Of a stretch of DNA of 64,000 bases, positions 35,792-44,579 are shown piece by piece. Both the position numbers and the translations under genes were made by a program. The stretch lies in the NCBI GenBank assembly GCA_020724025.1, contig DYHU01000001.1, positions 7,117 to 71,116 on the forward strand. Direction: 5' to 3'. The notes beneath the pieces are model-generated. The model searched no databases, was not told the DNA's origin, and saw nothing but the letters and a program-made list of their open reading frames with translations. Within the stretch, counting starts at the first letter, position 1, and every line of letters starts with the position of its first letter. This DNA comes from Syntrophorhabdus sp. (GTDB taxonomy: Bacteria > Desulfobacterota > BSN033 > UBA1163).

Positions 35792-36151
35792 ATGGAAATC
35801 CCGGCCATAAAAGAAACCCTCATGCGGTCAATGCTTCAGGACCCTTCCCGGAAGGTCCTTAAAAAGCCGGCCCAGACCAAAGAGGTCGAGTCGGCCCACA
35901 GGGAATCCATAGAAAAAGTTGAGGGTGAACAAGAGGAAACCATCAGGCAGTTAGCTGAAAATCTCAACCAGTTTATGAGGAGCATCGATTACAACCTGAA
36001 ATTCATTCCGGACCGGGAGGCGGGGATCGTCATTATCAAGGTCCTGGACGGAAACGGAAATGTGATCCGCCAGATACCACCCGAAGCCATTCAGTCCCTC
36101 TCTTCAAAGATCGGAGAGAGCATCGGGATCTTATTAAATTCGAAATTATAA
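35792..36151 (+). CDS. flaG: Flagellar protein FlaG
   Basis: A 119-residue FlaG-family protein. The N-terminal half is polar, and the C-terminal domain (LAENLNQFMRSIDYNLKFIPDREAG split over two blocks, then VIKVLDGNGNVIRQIPPEAIQSL) is the family signature. FlaG influences filament length in several bacteria. It lies between fliC and fliD, its standard place. It has no obvious promoter of its own, so read-through of the fliC terminator is likely. Confidence 0.93.
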   Translation: MEIPAIKETLMRSMLQDPSRKVLKKPAQTKEVESAHRESIEKVEGEQEETIRQLAENLNQFMRSIDYNLKFIPDREAGIVIIKVLDGNGNVIRQIPPEAIQSLSSKIGESIGILLNSKL

Positions 36152-36160
36152 AATCCATGG

Positions 36161-36275
36161 TATCAATTTAGCGGTTTGAAATAAACTTTTTAAAATCCCT
36201 CCCCACCTTCCCTGCCTACCGGCAGGCAGGGGGGATGAAGGGGGATTAGACAACATTTTTCAAAGCGCTAAAGAG
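36161..36275. repeat. MITE-like palindromic element, family with TTTAGCG ends, copy 1
   Basis: TTTAGCGGTTTGAAA (36167-36181) and TTTCAAAGCGCTAAA (36258-36272) are reverse complements at 14 of 15 positions. Inner blocks AAATCCCTCCCC and GGGGATGAAGGGGGATT also pair partly, and CCTGCC/GGCAGG forms a central stem. A diverged copy is at 41666-41830. Between flaG and fliD; no gene inside. Confidence 0.75.
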
Positions 36276-36385
36276 TTACAATCCATGAACTTTCTACAAT
36301 CCCTGTACTCCTTTTTCTACTTTGAAATAAAGTTGTCTTCCCTGAGAATGAGGATGGTTTGCCTCAGACTAAGCAGGAGGTTGAG

Positions 36386-38737
36386 ATGGCTGCAACCAGT
36401 GTAGTCAGCGGTCTTGCAAGCGGCCTGGACTGGCGGAAGATCATCGACCAATTGAGACAGATCGAATATAAAAAAATCGAAATGGTCGAAGGAAGGAAAA
36501 AGGTCCAAGAGGAGAGGACCAGCGCCTGGCAGAGCCTCAATACTAAATTACTCTCTTTTAAAAACTCAGCAGGCGCCTTAAACAGGACCGCCTCTTTCAA
36601 CCTTTATACCACCACGCTCTCTTCCAACACGACGGCGGAGGCCGAAGATATCCTTTCCGTGACTGCGAGCACGGATGGTTCTCCGGGGACTTATAAGATT
36701 ATTGTCACGTCTCTGGCCAGCGCCCAGAAGCTTTCTTCAACCAGCTATGCCAGCCAGACCACAGCGCTCAATCTTTCCGGCGATATCATCGTTGGGGGGC
36801 GAACAGTCAAAATTACTACGACGGATAGCCTATCCAGTCTTCGGGACAAGATCAATGCTGTCAATTCAGGGACGAATGCCTCCAAGGTGACTGCCTCCAT
36901 TGTCAACTACGGGACGAGCGGCTATCGGCTCATCCTGACCAGTGATGCGGAAGGGTCTTCGGGGGTCGGCCTCCTTAATGGCGGGGCGTCTGATCTCGTA
37001 AGATCGCTCGGTTTTGTCGATGCCTCCGCAAAAACAGCCAAGAATGCCATCACAGGCGGCCACAAAAGCGATCCCTTTTCTGCGGCGGATAAGAAAGTGG
37101 GAGGGACGGATCTGCTCAATCTGACCAGCCCCCAGCGCGGTAATGTGACGATCACCATTAACGGCACTGCCAGATCTGTGGCGATCGATCTGGCAACCGA
37201 CTCTTTAAATACCATCCGGGACGCCATCAATACAGCCTTCACCGGTGTGTTTACTTCCAATCCAGCCACCGTCGTAAGTGAAACGGTTAGTGGAACAACA
37301 AAATACAGGCTACTGATCGAGGGGAATACGGTTACTTATACCGATGCGAACAATGTCCTGGAAACGCTCGGCATTCTCAAAAGGGCAGGTGCCTCAGACG
37401 AGAGAGGTATGACCGGCGACGTGGCCAATACATCGGCCGGAACGGCCATTACCTCCTCCACGCTGATTAAGAATATCGACGGGTATAATAACTATGCCTC
37501 TGGGGATACCATCACATTGACCGGAACCAGCACAGCCAATGCAGCAGTCAATAGCGTATTTACCATTGCCGATGCGAGCACGGTCGGAGACCTTTTAACC
37601 GCCATTCAGACAGCCTATGGGGAGGTGACAGCCTCGGTCACAGCAGATGGAAAGATCCAGATCGTGGACAATAAAATTGGAGATACCTATCTGGCTGTTA
37701 CCCTGACTCCCAGCAAGATCAGCCTCAAGTTTGATGCGGATGGAAATTTCGGGGCCATTTCAACCATCCGGTCGCGGCAGATTCAAGCCGGTGCGAATGC
37801 AAATATCTCTGTGGATGGAGTGATCATGACTCCATCCACCAATACACCGAATGATATCATCACCGGGGTTACCCTCAATCTGAAAAAGGCTGCTGCGGAT
37901 ACGACCGTCACCCTCACGGTGGGGAGAGATTACGGCGGCGTGAAGAAAAAAATTGAAGAGTTTGTGACGGCCTATAATGACGCCATGGATACCATCAATG
38001 CCCAGTTGGCTTACAATTCGGAGTCACAGAAACCAGGGGGTCCTCTCTTTGGGGACGCCACACTGCGGACGATCAAATCGAATCTTACCAGAATCGTTTT
38101 GAACCAGGTCTCAGGAGTATCGGCCAATTTTTCAACCCTCGGACTGATCGGCATCAGTATCGGGACGGATAGTAGGTTGACCATCGATGACAGCAAGCTT
38201 CAAGATTATTTTGAGACTAACTTTGATGACGTCAAAAAACTGTTTGTCGCCGATTGGTCATCCACCGACAGCAATTTGAGCTATCTCTATCATACGATCG
38301 ATACCCAGGCAGGTACTTACAACGTTCAAATCACGGGCGTCGATCCCGTGGCAGGCTATTTTGTGACATCAGGGGATGCCACTGGAGAGGGTGAGTACCT
38401 GAAAGGCATATCCGGAAACGCCAAAGGCCTTGTCGTCCGGTACTCTGGGACGGCCACAGGGTCAGTGGGGAGTTTTTCCCTCACCTATGGCATTGCCGAG
38501 CTCCTGGATCGTTCCCTCTATTATATTACGGATTCAGTCGATGGTACGATCACCCACAAAAAGGAGACGATCCAGGATACGATCGATCACTTGAAGGATG
38601 ATATTGAGACCATGGAAGCTCGACTGGACCAGAGGATGGCTGAATTGGAGCGTCGATTCGTCGCCATGGAGACGGCTCTTAGCACATTGCAGAGCCAGAC
38701 GGGCTGGCTCACGGGCCAGATCAATATGATCAGCTAA
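36386..38737 (+). CDS. fliD: Flagellar filament cap protein FliD
   Basis: A 783-residue protein, longer than the usual 450-700. The N-terminus (SGLASGLDWRKIIDQLRQIE) and the coiled-coil C-terminus (ETMEARLDQRMAELERRFVAME through LQSQTGWLTGQI) are typical of FliD. The middle carries repeated flagellin-insert-like modules (FTIADASTVGDLLTAIQTAYGEVTASV is one; ATDSLNTIRDAINTAF another). It caps the filament and folds flagellin. The ATG at 36386 follows AGGAGG; a TTG at 36359 is less likely. Confidence 0.94.
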   Translation: MAATSVVSGLASGLDWRKIIDQLRQIEYKKIEMVEGRKKVQEERTSAWQSLNTKLLSFKNSAGALNRTASFNLYTTTLSSNTTAEAEDILSVTASTDGSPGTYKIIVTSLASAQKLSSTSYASQTTALNLSGDIIVGGRTVKITTTDSLSSLRDKINAVNSGTNASKVTASIVNYGTSGYRLILTSDAEGSSGVGLLNGGASDLVRSLGFVDASAKTAKNAITGGHKSDPFSAADKKVGGTDLLNLTSPQRGNVTITINGTARSVAIDLATDSLNTIRDAINTAFTGVFTSNPATVVSETVSGTTKYRLLIEGNTVTYTDANNVLETLGILKRAGASDERGMTGDVANTSAGTAITSSTLIKNIDGYNNYASGDTITLTGTSTANAAVNSVFTIADASTVGDLLTAIQTAYGEVTASVTADGKIQIVDNKIGDTYLAVTLTPSKISLKFDADGNFGAISTIRSRQIQAGANANISVDGVIMTPSTNTPNDIITGVTLNLKKAAADTTVTLTVGRDYGGVKKKIEEFVTAYNDAMDTINAQLAYNSESQKPGGPLFGDATLRTIKSNLTRIVLNQVSGVSANFSTLGLIGISIGTDSRLTIDDSKLQDYFETNFDDVKKLFVADWSSTDSNLSYLYHTIDTQAGTYNVQITGVDPVAGYFVTSGDATGEGEYLKGISGNAKGLVVRYSGTATGSVGSFSLTYGIAELLDRSLYYITDSVDGTITHKKETIQDTIDHLKDDIETMEARLDQRMAELERRFVAMETALSTLQSQTGWLTGQINMIS

Positions 38738-38809
38738 GGCTGGAGGTAAGGGCTGAAAGGTCAAGAATTTAGAATTTAGGATTTTTCTGAGGAAGGAGGC
38801 TTCATTCAT

Positions 38810-39256
38810 ATGTTCGGATCCGGATACCAGGCTTATCAGAAATCTCACATCCTGACAGCAGACCCTAAGAGACTGATCATCCTCTGTTATGAGGAGGCGA
38901 TCCAGAGCTTAGTTCAGGCTAAAGCGAAATATCTATCCCTGGATTATGAGGCCAAGGGCAGGGCGGTTCAAAAGGCCCTGGACCTCCTTAACCATTTGAG
39001 AGAGACCCTTGATTTTGAGAGAGGAGGAGAGATCGCAGGGCACCTGGATCGTCTTTATGGATTTATGATCGGTCATACTCTTAAAAGCGATCACAGAAGG
39101 GATGTGAACGGGTTTAGCGAGGTAGTGGGAATGCTTGAGCAGTTGAAATCAGCCTGGGAAGAAGCCTTGTATCGCCAGCAAGGCGGCGACTCCCTTTTTC
39201 CCCAGAAGGAATGCCTGTCTTTCCCCACTCTAAAAGAAGGAATCCCGTTGCGTTGA
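38810..39256 (+). CDS. fliS: Flagellin export chaperone FliS
   Basis: A 148-residue helical protein with the FliS signature YQAYQKSHILTADPKRLIIL followed by CYEEAIQSLVQAKAKY and a DFERGGEIAGHLDRLYGFM block. FliS binds the flagellin C-terminus and delivers it to FlhA. GGAAGGAGG lies 10 bases before the ATG. It follows fliD as usual. Confidence 0.93.
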   Translation: MFGSGYQAYQKSHILTADPKRLIILCYEEAIQSLVQAKAKYLSLDYEAKGRAVQKALDLLNHLRETLDFERGGEIAGHLDRLYGFMIGHTLKSDHRRDVNGFSEVVGMLEQLKSAWEEALYRQQGGDSLFPQKECLSFPTLKEGIPLR

Positions 39257-39263
39257 GGTGATC

Positions 39264-39704
39264 ATGGACCCTTTTCGGTTTCGTCAGTACCTGACTGAAA
39301 AACTGAGGACCCTGAAAGAGTTTTTATCCATTTCCGAATCGATGAAGACAGACCTGGACCTGCCGAACATGGGAGAGGTGACCCGGCGGATGACGAAGCG
39401 CCAGGAGCTGATCGGCCGGATCGACCGGATGGACGATGAAATCAGGAGGATTGCGGTAAAACCTCCTGTTTCCGAGGCCGAATGGCCGGAGCGACTAAGG
39501 GAAGAGATTCTCCTGCTCTACAAGGCGATCGAAGAGGTGCTTCAAACCGTGAAGGCCATTGACGGAGAGTGTCAGGAACGAATTGCGGCCTTGCGGAATG
39601 AGGTCAAGGCCGAGTTGCAGAAAGCCTTTCAAGGGATGCTCACGGTCCGTGGTTATATGGAGAAACCGGCCCATCCTCCGAGATTTTTAGATGTAAGGAG
39701 ATAA
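39264..39704 (+). CDS. FliT/FlgN-like flagellar chaperone
   Basis: A 146-residue, almost wholly helical and charged protein (LTEKLRTLKEFLSISESM, later KAIEEVLQTVKAIDGECQERI). It is located directly after fliS, where FliT, the chaperone of the FliD cap, is normally found. Sequence similarity is too general to settle FliT against FlgN. The ATG at 39264 is preceded by GAGGTGATC; a GTG at 39258 is an alternative. Confidence 0.7.
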   Translation: MDPFRFRQYLTEKLRTLKEFLSISESMKTDLDLPNMGEVTRRMTKRQELIGRIDRMDDEIRRIAVKPPVSEAEWPERLREEILLLYKAIEEVLQTVKAIDGECQERIAALRNEVKAELQKAFQGMLTVRGYMEKPAHPPRFLDVRR

Positions 39705-39794
39705 GAGAATCGCCATCCTCCTTTTCTCATATCGCTTTGGCCTTTTGGAAAATTCTTTTCACCAATCATGAGGGAGTAGAGATTCAGATTCGAT

Positions 39795-39886
39795 AGGCGG
39801 GACATTCTTGTCCCGCCTGCATACGGTTGGCAGGCCAAGACGGAGTTAGATTTCGTCGTGAGATCAGTCGAACGAAAACTCCGTCT
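39795..39886. repeat. Two hairpins upstream of the response regulator
   Basis: AGGCGGGAC (39795-39803) pairs with GTCCCGCCT (39810-39818). AGACGGAGTT (39838-39847) pairs with AACTCCGTCT (39877-39886). Neither is followed by a U-run. They overlap an upstream in-frame start of the next gene, supporting the later ATG at 39899. Confidence 0.55.
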
Positions 39887-39898
39887 ATCGAGGTTGAA

Positions 39899-40636
39899 AT
39901 GGATTGTAAAATGATACAAAAAAATCACCAACACCCGGCCCAGCAGATTCGTATCTGGATCGCAGAGGATGAGGACGAGTTAAGAGAGATCCTGAGAGAC
40001 TCTCTTTCCGGGGGGAACCGGACCGTTCGATTGTTTCAGAATGGCAGAGAGGTCCTCGAGGCGCTGAAAAGGGAGGTTTTCGATATCCTCCTCACCGATC
40101 TCATCATGCCGGAGGTGGATGGGATTCAACTCCTCAAAGAGGTCAAGAGCCGCCATCCCGACAGCATCGTCATCATCATGACCGGCTATGCCTCCCTCGA
40201 TTCGGCCATTCAGGCCATCCGGGGAGGGGCTTATGATTATATCCGGAAACCTTTCAAACTGGATGAGCTGGAGATCGTCATACAGAATGCCTGCGAAAAG
40301 ATTTCTCTGATCCGGGAAAACAGAGACCTCCTCCGGATACTAAAGGAGACGAAGGAAGAACTGGGGCGGTTGAGAGAGACCTGGGATGAACATTTGAACC
40401 ATGTGTTGAGCATCTGCTGGATGATGTTCGGGGAAAAGAGGAACCCAGAGATGGAACTGATCCTCAAACAGATCAGCCCCCTTGCCCCGGATTTCGATTT
40501 GAAGAAGAGGGAAGCTGAGGAGAAGGCACTTGAGAGCCTTCAGCGTCTGGCTGACCTTAAAAAGGAGAGATCGATCACGGAGCAGGAATTCTCCACCTTC
40601 AAGAATATCCTGCTGAAGAAGCTGACCAAGGGATGA
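39899..40636 (+). CDS. Response regulator with C-terminal coiled/SHOCT-like region
   Basis: A 245-residue protein. The N-terminal receiver (about 15-130) has acidic residues IAEDEDE, phosphorylation site D67 (LLTDLIMP), MTGYAS and YIRKPF, and resembles receivers of NtrC-type regulators. No ATPase or DNA-binding domain follows. The remainder is a helix-rich segment ending in LQRLADLKKERSITEQEF, similar to SHOCT oligomerisation motifs. It lies 185 bp before a histidine kinase, the probable partner. An earlier in-frame start at 39827 lies within hairpin sequence. Confidence 0.85.
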   Translation: MDCKMIQKNHQHPAQQIRIWIAEDEDELREILRDSLSGGNRTVRLFQNGREVLEALKREVFDILLTDLIMPEVDGIQLLKEVKSRHPDSIVIIMTGYASLDSAIQAIRGGAYDYIRKPFKLDELEIVIQNACEKISLIRENRDLLRILKETKEELGRLRETWDEHLNHVLSICWMMFGEKRNPEMELILKQISPLAPDFDLKKREAEEKALESLQRLADLKKERSITEQEFSTFKNILLKKLTKG

Positions 40637-40821
40637 TTCGAAATGAGAGCTCTGAAAAACTGCTTTTCGTTCTCTGATTACACAAATTTCAAAAAAATGA
40701 TTCCACAGATTTTTCTTTATTTATCAATGTATCTCTAATCTGTGTAATCGGCTCCTAATCGATGTAATCAGAGATTTCTGGACTTTTTCGGAAATCTCAA
40801 AATTTTTATTTGACAAAGGAA

Positions 40822-41661
40822 ATGGGATCAGGTATTGTCGAACCGTTTTCGCCATTTCAGGCACTTCCGGATGAACACCTGGAAACCATGGTTGATCAGA
40901 AGATTATTGAAAACATCGAGTCGCTTTTTGCCGTCCTGAAAGACCGTTCCCGACATTCGAGAATGGGATCATTGATGGGAGGGGTCGTCCATAACATGAA
41001 CGGAACCATCCAGATCCTCTCCATGCAGATGGAGATGATTCAAAGGACAATGGCCAGAAAGGACGGAAAGAGCCATTCTTCCATCCAGGAGAAGATGGAC
41101 CAGTGCATGGCTCAGATCGATAAGTTGAAGTCGATGTTAGAGGCGTTGCATCTCAGAGAGAGACATGAGGAAGAGGAGGGTTCCCGGAGGATCAATTTGA
41201 ATGAGGTGATCGAAAGGGAGATCGGACTGTTTCATCATCACCTCTTTTTTAAACACCATGTCAAGGTGAAGAAGAACTTTTCCACCCATCTGCCCTCAAT
41301 TCAGGGCCATGAGGTCGATTTCAGCGAGGGGTTGTCCAATCTGATTGAGAATGCGATGGAGGCGATGGAAGGGACCCCCCGAAAGGATCTGACGCTGACC
41401 ACCCGGGCCGGGAACGATCATATCCAGGTGGTGATCATGGATACGGGTTGCGGCATCCCTGATGAGTTCCGGCACCGCCTCTTTACTCCCTTCTTCACCA
41501 CGAAAAACGGAAGCCATTACGGATTAGGATTATTTATGACCCGGAAACTCCTCACTCCCTACGGAGCTTCCATCGAACCTCATTTCAAGGAAGGCGAGAC
41601 CCTCTTCTCCGTAAAGATTCCACAGATCCCTTCGTCTTCGAGCCTACACAAAAAAGCTTAA
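40822..41661 (+). CDS. Soluble histidine kinase
   Basis: About 280 residues without membrane segments. The phosphoacceptor is probably H57 in MGGVVHNMNGTIQ, an unusual H-box, followed by a dimerisation helix and an ATPase domain (NLIENAMEAMEG, DTGCGIPDEF, FFTTKNGSHYGLGL). The preceding 185 bp are AT-rich, with the repeated phrase ATCTGTGTAATC. The start is uncertain: TTG at 40810, or the ATG at 40822 immediately after AAAGGA. It probably signals to the adjacent response regulator. Confidence 0.85.
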   Translation: MGSGIVEPFSPFQALPDEHLETMVDQKIIENIESLFAVLKDRSRHSRMGSLMGGVVHNMNGTIQILSMQMEMIQRTMARKDGKSHSSIQEKMDQCMAQIDKLKSMLEALHLRERHEEEEGSRRINLNEVIEREIGLFHHHLFFKHHVKVKKNFSTHLPSIQGHEVDFSEGLSNLIENAMEAMEGTPRKDLTLTTRAGNDHIQVVIMDTGCGIPDEFRHRLFTPFFTTKNGSHYGLGLFMTRKLLTPYGASIEPHFKEGETLFSVKIPQIPSSSSLHKKA

Positions 41662-41665
41662 ATCG

Positions 41666-41830
41666 TATCAATTTAGCTGTTTAAAATCGTCTTGTAAAAT
41701 CCCTCCCAACCTCCCCTTGCCCCGTCGTCTGCGGGGATATAAAGGCCAAAGGGAGGAGAAAGATTTCCCCCTTTTGACAAAGGGGATGAAGGGGGATTAG
41801 ATTAGTTTTTTAAAAGCGCTAAAGTGTTAT
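41666..41830. repeat. MITE-like palindromic element, TTTAGC family, copy 2
   Basis: TATCAATTTAGCTGTTTAAAA at the left and TTTTAAAAGCGCTAAA at the right mirror each other and match the ends of the 36161-36275 element. Both copies also share AAATCCCTCCC and GGGGATGAAGGGGGATTAGA. The middle carries about 50 bp extra. It fills the gap between the histidine kinase and the convergent motB stop. Confidence 0.75.
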
Positions 41831-41831
41831 C

Positions 41832-42665
41832 TTAAATCGGATTTTTCTGCTCTGGAATATTCTCTTTCACCGGTTCGGATTCCATCTCCTTGTTGCTCAG
41901 GATGACGAAATCGACCCTCCGGTTCTGAAGCCTTCCCTCGGGGGTACTGTTCGTATCGACAGGCCGAAATTCGGCATAGCCTGTGGCCGAGAGCCGGTCC
42001 GGATCGAACCGGAAGTGATCGAGCAGATATCGGACAATCATCGTGGCCCTTGCGGTTGAAAGCTCCCAGTTGGAAGGAAATCTGGGGGTATTGATGGGAA
42101 CATTATCGGTATGACCTTCGATCCGGATGTGGTTGGGAATCTTTTCAATGGTCTGGGCCAGGACATTGAGGACCGGCTCCATGTCCGGACGAATAAAAGC
42201 CTCTCCGGAGTTAAAGAAGATGTGTTCGGAGACCCGGATGACCAGCCCTCTTTTTTCAAGAATGAACTTGATCTGATTGGCCATGTTTGAACCGGGTTTA
42301 ACCGTCTTTCCCTTCGAAACATCCTCAATCCCCTTCTTGATGTCCTCGGCCATCTTAATGAGAGCCCTTCCATCCGGACTATAAGCCTTTCCTTCTATGG
42401 GAGGGCTGATGCTGAAATGGATGGGAACGACCTGATTCGAAAATACCCCCGGCTCCTTATGGGTCATCTGGATCGGCATCACAGAGCCCAGAGCCCTCTG
42501 AAGGGACTCGACGGCAGAACCCATCTTCTTTTCATCCACCCTCGACATCGAATACATCGTCACAAAGAAAGCGAAGAGAAGGGTGATGAAGTCCGCATAG
42601 GAGACCAGCCACCTTTCCATGTTTTCATGTTCTTCTTCACCATGCTTTTTCTTCTTTCTGGCCAT
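41832..42665 (-). CDS. motB: Flagellar stator protein MotB
   Basis: A 277-residue protein with a basic N-terminus, one membrane helix containing the proton-path aspartate D25 (SYADFITLLFAFFVTMYSMS), a linker, and an OmpA-like peptidoglycan-binding domain (RIEGHTDNVPI, NWELSTARA, GYAEFRP, NRRVDFVI). With MotA it forms the torque-generating stator. It is the last gene of the flbD-motA-motB set on the minus strand, separated from motA by 329 bp holding a repeat element. Confidence 0.95.
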   Translation of the reverse strand: MARKKKKHGEEEHENMERWLVSYADFITLLFAFFVTMYSMSRVDEKKMGSAVESLQRALGSVMPIQMTHKEPGVFSNQVVPIHFSISPPIEGKAYSPDGRALIKMAEDIKKGIEDVSKGKTVKPGSNMANQIKFILEKRGLVIRVSEHIFFNSGEAFIRPDMEPVLNVLAQTIEKIPNHIRIEGHTDNVPINTPRFPSNWELSTARATMIVRYLLDHFRFDPDRLSATGYAEFRPVDTNSTPEGRLQNRRVDFVILSNKEMESEPVKENIPEQKNPI

Positions 42666-42765
42666 TGGTTAAGTGATTCCCTCCATCAAGTTCTAATGCA
42701 AGCAAAAGACATACCACAATAAAATTCCAGTCAAAATTATTTGAAATTTCTCCTTCTTCTCCCCA

Positions 42766-42925
42766 AAGAGTGCGTCGCTATTAGCCGTTCGTCCTTCGAC
42801 AAGCTCAGGGCGAACGGCTAAGTAATTAATTTCTAATGTGTCGTGGTCCGTTCGTGGTGAGTCCCGCGGTTCGCGGGATCGAACCATGAACGGACTTGTA
42901 ACATAGTCTCTCAGTGGAGAGGGGG
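42766..42925. repeat. Compound palindromic repeat (GAACGG family), copy 1
   Basis: Two hairpins in tandem. TAGCCGTTCG...TCGACAAGCTCAGGGCGAACGGCTA is the first. GTCCGTTCGTGGT...ACCATGAACGGAC, with a CCCGCGGTTCGCGGG core, is the second; CATAGTCTCT follows. It closely matches 44580-44735. It separates motA from motB, which are normally adjacent, so it was probably inserted. Nothing else is seen in the 42666-42994 gap. Confidence 0.85.
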
Positions 42926-42994
42926 AAAGGGTGAGACGGCCTTTCTCAAAACGACTTTTTGTCAAAGAGTTGCAATTTTTGTTACCCGAAAATC

Positions 42995-43774
42995 CTATTT
43001 TTTCGACTCCGCAGAGATGAGATTTTTCTGCTTCTCCGTCAGAAAGGCATTCAACTTCTCTTCGATCAATCTCGGGTTTTCACCCGTGGAGACCGCCACC
43101 ACTCCTTCAAGGGTCAGCTCCTTCAGGATCATCTCATGTCTATGTCTAAGTTCCAATTTGCTTGCAATGGGCAGAAACAGGAGATTGGCCGATCCCACTC
43201 CGTAGACCGTCGCAACAAAGGCGGTTGCGATCCCTGATCCGAGTTTCGAGGGGTCATTCAAATTCTCCATCACATGGATCAGGCCCAGCACCGCCCCGAG
43301 GATGCCGATGGTAGGAGCATATCCTCCTGCGGCCTTAAATACCTTTGAACTCGTCTTGCCATGTTCGTCGAGATACCCCAGTTCCGTTTCCATTGCATCA
43401 CGAATGGCATGAGGCTCGATGCCATCGACCGCCATGGTGAGGGCCTTTTTCAAAAAGAGATCTTCGACATTCTTGATCTCCTTTTCGAGAGAGAGAATGC
43501 CCTCTTTCCGGGCCTTATTGGCATAACCGGTAATCTGGGCGATCATTTGATGAGGATCATGAGAAGGTTCTTTGAGGGCAATCTTCACTCCCTTAAAGGC
43601 GTCCATGACTCCATCAAAGGAGAAGCTGACAAAGACCGCTCCGAAGGTCCCACCCAGGACGATGAGGGCCGCCGTCGCCTGCATGATGGAATGGATGCTA
43701 CCTCCCTCGAGGACTTGTCCTCCCAGGATTGCTCCGATGCCGAGTATCAGTCCGATTAAAGTGGCTTTATCCAT
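42995..43774 (-). CDS. motA: Flagellar stator protein MotA
   Basis: A 259-residue polytopic protein with two N-terminal and two C-terminal membrane helices. MDKATLIGLILGIGAILGG opens it, and the stator motif AAGGYAPTIGILGAVLGLIHVM is followed by SGIATAFVATVYGVGSANLL. The prolines of the loop region are present. An in-frame GTG lies 12 bp upstream at 43786; the ATG at 43774 gives the usual N-terminus. No clear ribosome site is visible for either. Confidence 0.95.
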   Translation of the reverse strand: MDKATLIGLILGIGAILGGQVLEGGSIHSIMQATAALIVLGGTFGAVFVSFSFDGVMDAFKGVKIALKEPSHDPHQMIAQITGYANKARKEGILSLEKEIKNVEDLFLKKALTMAVDGIEPHAIRDAMETELGYLDEHGKTSSKVFKAAGGYAPTIGILGAVLGLIHVMENLNDPSKLGSGIATAFVATVYGVGSANLLFLPIASKLELRHRHEMILKELTLEGVVAVSTGENPRLIEEKLNAFLTEKQKNLISAESKK

Positions 43775-43795
43775 AAGAGAACGCACAAGAGATTG

Positions 43796-43918
43796 GAATA
43801 ATGGAATATTGGAATATTGGAAGAATGGGTTTTTCGGAAGGAAAACGAATTGCTCCGATTGCTGTTTACGTCCTTTCCCATCATTCCACTATTCCATTAT
43901 TCCATCATTCCAATATCC
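43796..43918. repeat. Palindrome of TGGAATAATGGAAT motifs between flbD and motA
   Basis: The left arm near 43793-43815 (TGGAATAATGGAATATTGGA) and the right arm near 43880-43918 (ATTCCACTATTCCATTATTC) are reverse complements with internal reiteration. The sequence is non-coding and lies between flbD and motA. It looks like a low-complexity palindromic insertion. Confidence 0.65.
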
Positions 43919-43926
43919 CAGGTCTT

Positions 43927-44127
43927 TTATTCAATCGGTATAGAAGGATTAAAAATACATCTCCGGTAATCGGTCACCCTTTTAATGACCTCACTCACCG
44001 ACTCATGAACCGTTATCTTCTCTCCATTGGAAAGCGTAATGATGGTGTCGGGCGTTTCTTCAATAAAAACGATAAGATCCGGATTGACAACAATCGGAGT
44101 ATTATTGAGCCGAGTGACGGTAATCAT
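43927..44127 (-). CDS. flbD: Flagellar FlbD family protein
   Basis: A 66-residue protein: MITVTRLNNTPIVVNPDLIV, then FIEETPDTIITLSNGEKITV and HESVSEVIKRV. This is the small FlbD family found beside motAB in many bacteria, not the Caulobacter FlbD activator. It was likely the first gene of the motA-motB unit. Confidence 0.93.
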   Translation of the reverse strand: MITVTRLNNTPIVVNPDLIVFIEETPDTIITLSNGEKITVHESVSEVIKRVTDYRRCIFNPSIPIE

Positions 44128-44265
44128 AAATGGTCAACCTTTGGTAACTCATGAATCGAATGGGGTAGGGGCGACTTAGGTCGCCCTTCTAAGGGGGGGG
44201 CTAAAGCCTCCCCTTTCCGGCAATCATAAAAATGCTGCCTTAGAACGATAGAACGATTTTAATTA

Positions 44266-44470
44266 GAGTCTGTTTATAAATGTCCCTTTTCCGTCATGCC
44301 GGACCTGAGGAGCCTGCCCCGTACTTGATACGGGGGCATCCAGACGTCGTCCCGACGAAAGTCGGGAACCATCTCAAAGACTGGGTCCCGGTTTTCACCG
44401 GGAACCCTGGATTCCGGCTTTCGCCGGAATGACGACCTTTTTTGAAACCGTTAGTTTATGGACAGACACT
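44266..44470. repeat. Large palindromic element (CGTCATTCCGG type)
   Basis: The ends GTCTGTTTATAAATG (from 44270) and the reverse-complementary TTTATGGACAGAC (to 44467) enclose TCCGTCATGCCGG and CCGGAATGACG, plus three short hairpins (for example CCCGACGAAAGTCGGG and TCCCGGTTTTCACCGGGA). It is MITE-like. With a GGGCGACTTAGGTCGCCC hairpin at about 44168-44185 and the third repeat downstream, it fills the 44128-44818 gap, in which no gene is seen. Confidence 0.75.
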
Positions 44471-44512
44471 AATTACTCATCGGCTGAGGAAAGAGCTAAC
44501 TTTAATGCCATT

Positions 44513-44539
44513 TAAGGAAAATTGCGTTTTACCCGATAA
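44513..44539 (+). promoter_or_regulatory. Possible sigma-28 promoter for cheA
   Basis: TAAGGAAA-N11-CCCGATAA has the exact sigma-28 spacing and seven of eight -10 bases (GCCGATAA). The -35 is weaker, but shares TAAG with the 56123 candidate. The start would be about 44547, leaving a 270 nt leader into which a repeat appears to have been inserted before cheA at 44819. Confidence 0.5.
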
Positions 44540-44579
44540 ATAGAATGAATAACGGAAAAAGACGGTGATCAACTCCTAT

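Noticed and set aside
36158..36173. GG-N10-GC resembling sigma-54 inside the flaG-fliD repeat
   Set aside because: Flanking bases do not match, and the second copy of the repeat lacks the GG; it belongs to the repeat.
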